Positions 5,260 through 9,034 of a stretch of DNA of 9,034 nucleotides are shown here, one piece after another (position 1 is the stretch's first letter; the number at the start of each line of letters is the position of its first letter). Source of the DNA: Nautiliaceae bacterium (lineage in GTDB: Bacteria > Campylobacterota > Campylobacteria > Campylobacterales > Nautiliaceae); contig JAMOSR010000044.1 in NCBI GenBank assembly GCA_027062985.1, positions 1 to 9,034 on the forward strand, given 5' to 3'. Below the pieces are notes generated by a model. The model was not told where the DNA came from. It worked only from the letters and a program-made list of their open reading frames with translations, and did no database searches. The position numbers and the translations under genes are program-made.

Positions 5260-6216
5260 ATGTTAAAAGATAAATTTGAAAGAGTTATAGACTATATCAG
5301 GGTTTCGGTTACAAGCAGATGTAATTTCAGGTGTCTTTACTGTATGCCAAACACTCCTTTTGAGTGGGAGCCAAAAGAGAATATTTTGAGTTATGAAGAG
5401 ATGTTTGAGTTTTTGCGTCTTGCCATTGACGAGGGGGTTAAAAAAATCCGTCTGACGGGGGGAGAGCCTCTTTTAAGGAAGGATTTGGATATTTTTATAA
5501 GTATGCTTTATAATTATAAACCGTCTCTTGACCTCGCCCTTACCACAAACGGGTATTATCTTAAAGAGTATGCGAAGAAATTAAAAAAAGCCGGGCTTAA
5601 AAGGGTAAACGTCTCTCTTGATTCTCTAAATCCCCAAACGGCGGCTAAAATAGCCCAGAAAGATGTGTTGAAAAAAGTTTTGGAAGGGATTGACGAGGCG
5701 TTAAAAGTCGGTCTTGGGGTAAAACTTAATACCGTTGTTATGGACGGTATAAACGACGGTGAAATTTTGGACCTGCTTGATTTTGCCAAAAATAAAGGCG
5801 TAACGATAAGATTTATAGAGTTTATGGAAAACGAAAGGGCGTATCCTGGTATAAAGAGTGTTAGAAGCGATAAGATTTTGGAAAAAATAGCTTCAAGATA
5901 TAAATTTAAAGAACTGCCAAAGGACAACAGCGCAAGCAGGTATTTTCAAACGGATGAAGGGTATGTTTTTGGAATTATAGAGCCTCACAGTGAAGATTTC
6001 TGTAAAAGCTGCAACAGAATCCGTTTAACCGCGGAGGGGTATTTAATTCCCTGTCTTTTCTTTACGGAAAGTTACAATATCAAAGAAGCTATAAGAAACA
6101 GGGATATTAAAAAGGCTGCCGAAATATTAAAAGAAGTGGTAAAAAACAAACCGGAAAAAAACGACTGGCAGGAAGATGAGGTTTCTACAAGAGCGTTTTG
6201 GGAGACCGGAGGGTAG
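5260..6216 (+). CDS. moaA: GTP 3',8-cyclase MoaA (radical SAM)
   Basis: A 318-residue radical SAM enzyme that rearranges GTP to 3',8-cyclo-7,8-dihydro-GTP, the first step of molybdenum cofactor synthesis. The N-terminal cluster motif is Cys21-x3-Cys25-x2-Cys28 in TSRCNFRCLYCMP, followed by the SAM-binding LTGGEPLLRKD (65-75), the strand NVSLDSL (117-123) and LNTVVMDGIND. The second, GTP-binding cluster is Cys248-x2-Cys251-x13-Cys265 (FCKSCNRIRL to LIPC). The protein ends in Gly317-Gly318, the conserved C-terminal GG tail that reaches into the active site. Length is close to the usual 325-330. AAAAGG precedes the ATG by 7 bases. Its partner moaC lies 1.7 kb away on the other strand. Two bases separate its stop from the sirtuin start. 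Confidence 0.97.
   Translation: MLKDKFERVIDYIRVSVTSRCNFRCLYCMPNTPFEWEPKENILSYEEMFEFLRLAIDEGVKKIRLTGGEPLLRKDLDIFISMLYNYKPSLDLALTTNGYYLKEYAKKLKKAGLKRVNVSLDSLNPQTAAKIAQKDVLKKVLEGIDEALKVGLGVKLNTVVMDGINDGEILDLLDFAKNKGVTIRFIEFMENERAYPGIKSVRSDKILEKIASRYKFKELPKDNSASRYFQTDEGYVFGIIEPHSEDFCKSCNRIRLTAEGYLIPCLFFTESYNIKEAIRNRDIKKAAEILKEVVKNKPEKNDWQEDEVSTRAFWETGG
6208..6213 (+). promoter_or_regulatory. Sirtuin ribosome binding site built from the moaA Gly-Gly codons
   Basis: GGAGGG is at once the last two sense codons of moaA (the functional Gly-Gly tail) and a near-ideal Shine-Dalgarno sequence 5 bases before the sirtuin ATG at 6219. The moaA TAG stop (6214-6216) lies between. This decides the sirtuin start over an in-frame TTG at 6198 and implies termination-coupled translation. 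Confidence 0.75.
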
Positions 6217-6218
6217 GT

Positions 6219-7016
6219 ATGAGGGAGATACAAAAGGCCGCCGAAGAGATAAAAAGTTCTAAGTATATTCTGATAACCGCGGGAGCGGGTATGGGAGTTG
6301 ACAGCGGACTTCCCGATTTTAGGGGAAACGAAGGTTTTTGGAGAGCCTATCCTATCGCCAAAAAACTGGGTCTTAATTTTCAGGCCCTTGCCAATCCTAA
6401 ATGGTTTGAGATAAACCCCAAACTCGCATGGGCTTTTTACGGACATAGGCTTAAAATGTACAGGGAAACCCGCCCGCACGAAGGATTTAAAATACTTTTA
6501 AATCTTCCTCAGGAAAAATTTGTATTTACTTCAAACGTTGATGGACATTTTCAAAAAGCCGGATTTAGCGAAATGAAAATAGTCGAAATACATGGAAGCA
6601 TTCATTATCTTCAGTGTATCCTGCCGTGTCATAACGGTGTTTGGGAAAATACCGAACATATTGAAATAGATATGGAGAAATTTGAAGCTAAAAATTTTCC
6701 TTACTGTAAAAGATGTAAAAATATAGCAAGACCTAATATTCTTATGTTTGGGGATTTCAGGTTTGTAGAAAAAAGAGTAAATCTTCAGCTTGCCAGATTT
6801 GAATATTTCTTAAGCAGAATAGACGATAAAATAACGGTTATAGAAATAGGAGCGGGTAAAGCTGTGCCTACCGTCAGGATGATGAGTGAAAAAATAAGAC
6901 AGCAGTTTAACGCCACTCTTATAAGAATAAATCCTCTTGAAGCGGAAGGTGCCGATATATCGATTTATAAAGGAGCGCTTGAGGCTTTAAAGGAAATTAA
7001 TTCTTATTTGTGGTAA
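6219..7016 (+). CDS. Sir2-family NAD-dependent protein deacylase (sirtuin)
   Basis: A 265-residue sirtuin, which would remove acyl groups from lysine using NAD. Seen: the NAD-binding GAGMGVDSGLPDFRG (22-36), TSNVDGHFQKAG (104-115), catalytic His125 in EIHGS, and a zinc site Cys133-x3-Cys137 and Cys163-x2-Cys166. RPNILMFGD (171-179) and IEIGAGKAVPTVRMM (208-222) complete the Rossmann fold. The usual Ser of GAGxS is Gly26 here, a variant I recall from some bacterial sirtuins. Cys-x3-Cys replaces the commoner Cys-x2-Cys in the first zinc pair. The ATG at 6219 is chosen for its GGAGGG site. Translation is probably coupled to moaA. Targets cannot be read from sequence; ADP-ribosyltransferase or lipoamidase activity is also possible. 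Confidence 0.92.
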   Translation: MREIQKAAEEIKSSKYILITAGAGMGVDSGLPDFRGNEGFWRAYPIAKKLGLNFQALANPKWFEINPKLAWAFYGHRLKMYRETRPHEGFKILLNLPQEKFVFTSNVDGHFQKAGFSEMKIVEIHGSIHYLQCILPCHNGVWENTEHIEIDMEKFEAKNFPYCKRCKNIARPNILMFGDFRFVEKRVNLQLARFEYFLSRIDDKITVIEIGAGKAVPTVRMMSEKIRQQFNATLIRINPLEAEGADISIYKGALEALKEINSYLW

Positions 7017-7019
7017 AAT
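7014..7019 (+). promoter_or_regulatory. Possible -10 box for the secreted protein-response regulator-kinase unit
   Basis: TAAAAT overlaps the sirtuin stop codon and sits 18 bases before the next ATG, the same distance seen at the other proposed start sites in this window. Transcription from here would leave a leader near 12 bases with AAGGA at 7028-7032. No -35 is visible, and read-through from moaA-sirtuin is equally possible. Confidence 0.3.
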
Positions 7020-7037
7020 TTTGAAAAAAGGATTATT

Positions 7038-7436
7038 ATGAAAAAGTTTTTATTTTTCGGATTAAGTATTGCTCTACTCGGTGCTTTTAATATAAAAAGC
7101 GGTAAAAATTACGTATGCGAAAGCGAAGGGATTTCTTTTGAGGATAAAAACCAGACAAGAAACATTCCCAATACTCCTGAAACCCAAGCTCTTTTAAAAC
7201 AGACGTTAAAAGATTTTTACACTATTAACCTTGCAAAAGACCAAAACGGCACTATTACCGTTAAAGTGGGCAAAATAGAAGAAAAAATGTTTTATCAAAA
7301 AAAATGGAGAGGGTATGAACAGTATGTAAATGCCGATTCAAGCGCCGTTTTGATGCCAGATAAAAACGAAAGTACCAACAACGTAGTTCTTGTTTTACCA
7401 CAGGACAGACTTATGATTTTTTATAAATGTAAGTAG
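7038..7436 (+). CDS. Small secreted protein with a cysteine pair, function unknown
   Basis: A 132-residue protein. Residues 1-16 (MKKFLFFGLSIALLGA) look like a Sec signal peptide; there is no Cys after it, so it is not a lipoprotein. The mature part is mixed and probably beta-rich, with YVCESEGISF at 25-34 and LMIFYKCK at 125-132. The only two cysteines, Cys27 and Cys131, lie at opposite ends and would join the first and last strands as a disulfide in the periplasm. I do not recognise a family. It starts 21 bases after the sirtuin and ends 15 bases before the response regulator, so it may belong to either unit. A place as periplasmic partner or target of the downstream kinase is inference from spacing alone. 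Confidence 0.8.
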   Translation: MKKFLFFGLSIALLGAFNIKSGKNYVCESEGISFEDKNQTRNIPNTPETQALLKQTLKDFYTINLAKDQNGTITVKVGKIEEKMFYQKKWRGYEQYVNADSSAVLMPDKNESTNNVVLVLPQDRLMIFYKCK

Positions 7437-7451
7437 TTTTAAAGAGCTTTT

Positions 7452-8096
7452 ATGAAAGTTCTTCTGGTTGAAGACGATTTTGATTTAAACGAAACCGTAA
7501 AAGAGTATCTGGAGAATTTTTATGAGGTGGAATCCGTTTTTGACGGTGAAGAGGCCGTAAACAGGGCTTATGAAACACATCCGGATATTATTGTTTTGGA
7601 TGTAAAACTTCCTAAAAAAAACGGATTTGAAGCGGCTGAAGAGATAAGAAAATTTTCAAAAGCCCCTATAATTTTTTTAACTTCCCTTGACGGCGAAAAA
7701 GACGTTGAAAAAGGTTTTTTAAGCGGAGGTGATGATTATATTAAAAAGCCTTTTTCCCTAAAAGAGCTCAGGCTCAGAATTGATGCAATTTTAAAAAGGG
7801 TTTATGGAGACAGTAAAAAAGTTAAAATAAAGGATTTTGAATTTGATTTAGAGAGTCTTGAGCTTTATAAAGACGGAAAAGTTATACATTTAAAACCGAA
7901 AGTTGCCGGACTTTTAAAATTTTTTATTCAAAACAAAAATAAAATCGTTAGCAAAGAAGAAATTTTTGATTATCTTTACGATTTTGAAGAACCAAACGAA
8001 GCTTCCCTTAGAACATTTGTAAACAGTTTAAGAGCTGTTTTGGGAAAAGATGCAATTATTACTGTAAAAAACAGGGGATATAAATTTGTCGGCTGA
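7452..8096 (+). CDS. OmpR/PhoB-type DNA-binding response regulator
   Basis: A 214-residue two-domain regulator. The receiver domain (1-115) has the acidic pair Asp8-Asp9, phosphoacceptor Asp50 in IIVLDVKLPKKNG, Thr77 in FLTS and Lys99 in YIKKPF, all intact. The C-terminal part (about 124-213) is a winged helix: FEFDLESLELYKDGKVIHL gives the opening strands, RTFVNSLRAVLG the recognition helix region, and VKNRGYKFVG the closing wing. Phosphorylation by the downstream kinase would drive promoter binding. The ATG follows AAAGAG, a modest ribosome binding site. Its stop overlaps the kinase start by 11 bases, so the pair is translationally coupled. The regulated genes are unknown; the preceding secreted protein is one candidate. 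Confidence 0.95.
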   Translation: MKVLLVEDDFDLNETVKEYLENFYEVESVFDGEEAVNRAYETHPDIIVLDVKLPKKNGFEAAEEIRKFSKAPIIFLTSLDGEKDVEKGFLSGGDDYIKKPFSLKELRLRIDAILKRVYGDSKKVKIKDFEFDLESLELYKDGKVIHLKPKVAGLLKFFIQNKNKIVSKEEIFDYLYDFEEPNEASLRTFVNSLRAVLGKDAIITVKNRGYKFVG

Positions 8097-9034
8097 GAAA
8101 AAAGCTTTAAAAAGATTTTTAGCTTTATATTTAATTTCAACGGTTCTGTTGGTGGGGATAGGGGAGTGGTTTTATTATAAACTTGCAAAAGAAGAGATTA
8201 TTCAAAAAGAAAAATTTGTTTTAAAAAATCAAATAAACGAATTTTTAAATAAAAACCCTTATTTAATGAGAGCGATAAGGGGTAATTCTTTTAATATTCC
8301 GGAAGGTATGAAAGTTTTGGTTTATATTAATGATAAACTTGTTTTTTCAAATTCTTCCCTTTTGGATTTAAAAGAAGAGTATCTTGAAAGAAAAGGATGG
8401 AGAAAAATAAAAATAATAGCCACAAAAGAGTTTCCTTATGAAAAATTAAATGGAATTTTAAAAAGGCTGTTGATTTTTAATCTCTTTTTTTTACTTTTTT
8501 TAGTTACTGTTTCTGTTTTTCTTGGAAAAATTTTTTTGGCTCCTTTAAAAGAGGTTATAAGAAATTTAGAAAATTTTATAAGAGACGCAACTCATGAAAT
8601 GAACACTCCTTTGAGCGTTATTTTGACAAATATTGAGCTTTTAGATGAAAAGAGCAGACCTATAAAAAGAATAAAAAACGCAGCCCTTAGGCTTAATAAG
8701 ATTTTTGAAGACTTAAAATATGTAAGACTTTACCATAAAAGAAAAAAAGAGATAAAAAGGATTGAGTTAAAAGAATTTTTACAACAGAGGATAGCGCTTT
8801 TTGAAGGTATTGTTGAAAATAAAAATCTGTTTATCGAAATTGATGCGGATGAAGTCTGTTTGGAAATAGACAGGGAAGATTTAATCAGACTTTTTGACAA
8901 TCTTCTCTCAAACGCTTTTAAATACGCTCCTAAAAACTCCGCTGTTAAAATAACTCTTGATAAAAAATCTTTTTGTATAACAAATGAGGGAGAAATAAAA
9001 AACATAAATAAACTGACTCATAAGTTTTACAGGG
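8086..9034 (+). CDS. Membrane sensor histidine kinase, HAMP-less (partial, cut by window edge)
   Basis: The frame opens at TTG (8086-8088), overlapping the regulator stop, with AGGGG 9 bases upstream, and stays open to the right edge (316 residues visible). Predicted order: short cytoplasmic tail, membrane helix at about 9-27, a periplasmic sensor segment of about 95 residues, a second helix at about 128-149, then the dimerisation domain with His170 in DATHEMNTPLSV. The ATPase domain has begun, with the N-box DNLLSNAFKYAPKNS (Asn276); the G boxes lie beyond the edge. Only about 20 residues separate the second helix from the H-box, too few for a HAMP domain. It should phosphorylate the regulator just upstream. 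The signal is unknown; the sensor segment has no Cys and no motif I recognise. Confidence 0.93.
   Translation, partial: MSAEKKALKRFLALYLISTVLLVGIGEWFYYKLAKEEIIQKEKFVLKNQINEFLNKNPYLMRAIRGNSFNIPEGMKVLVYINDKLVFSNSSLLDLKEEYLERKGWRKIKIIATKEFPYEKLNGILKRLLIFNLFFLLFLVTVSVFLGKIFLAPLKEVIRNLENFIRDATHEMNTPLSVILTNIELLDEKSRPIKRIKNAALRLNKIFEDLKYVRLYHKRKKEIKRIELKEFLQQRIALFEGIVENKNLFIEIDADEVCLEIDREDLIRLFDNLLSNAFKYAPKNSAVKITLDKKSFCITNEGEIKNINKLTHKFYR

Noticed and set aside
5556..5927. Minus-strand open frame of about 123 codons inside moaA
   Set aside because: Fully antisense to conserved moaA sequence, with low-complexity Ser/Phe composition and no start signals.
6198..6218. Longer sirtuin start at TTG 6198
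   Set aside because: It would start inside moaA without a ribosome binding site; the ATG at 6219 has GGAGGG at ideal spacing.
6072..6479. A long minus-strand open frame (about 135 codons) opposite the moaA-sirtuin junction
   Set aside because: It is antisense to two well-supported enzymes, has no recognisable domain or convincing ribosome binding site, and fits a codon-use shadow.
7038..7090. Lipoprotein signal on the 132-residue secreted protein
   Set aside because: The LLGA stretch resembles a lipobox but is followed by Phe, and the first Cys is at residue 27.

Overview
The window is AT-rich, gene-dense bacterial DNA. Proteins are rich in Lys, Glu and Ile, Arg is mostly AGA/AGG, TTG starts are used several times, and leaders are very short. 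Together with the style of the histidine kinase H-box (ATHEMNTPL) and the small Lys-rich secreted proteins, this suggests Campylobacterota (Epsilonproteobacteria), perhaps a thermophilic or vent lineage such as Nautiliales. That assignment is inference from composition and protein style; no rRNA or other phylogenetic marker is present. No mobile element, CRISPR array, tRNA or rRNA was found, and no gene-free stretch exceeds 70 bases.

Layout. At the left edge is the N-terminal 5'-nuclease domain of DNA polymerase I (minus strand, cut by the window). It is divergent from a 704-residue protein on the plus strand that joins a seven-bladed WD40 propeller to about five tandem helical repeats of ~84 residues. 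This is the least familiar protein in the window. It converges with a minus-strand operon of a 48-residue two-helix membrane protein (TTG start), moaC and mobA. Divergent from that operon is a secreted coiled-coil protein, which converges tail-to-tail with a DUF455 ferritin-like diiron protein. The DUF455 gene is divergent from moaA, whose terminal Gly-Gly codons form the ribosome binding site of a sirtuin gene. Then come a small secreted protein with two cysteines, an OmpR-type response regulator and a HAMP-less sensor histidine kinase cut by the right edge.

How the genes relate. moaA and moaC together make cyclic pyranopterin monophosphate from GTP, and mobA adds GMP to molybdopterin. The window therefore carries part of a molybdenum cofactor pathway split over two transcription units. 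The sirtuin is tightly coupled to moaA translation. The secreted protein, response regulator and kinase look like one unit and may form a three-part envelope-sensing module. Both plus-strand genes that end convergently have a predicted terminator hairpin with the stop codon between its arms, overlapping the opposing gene. This indicates strong compaction.
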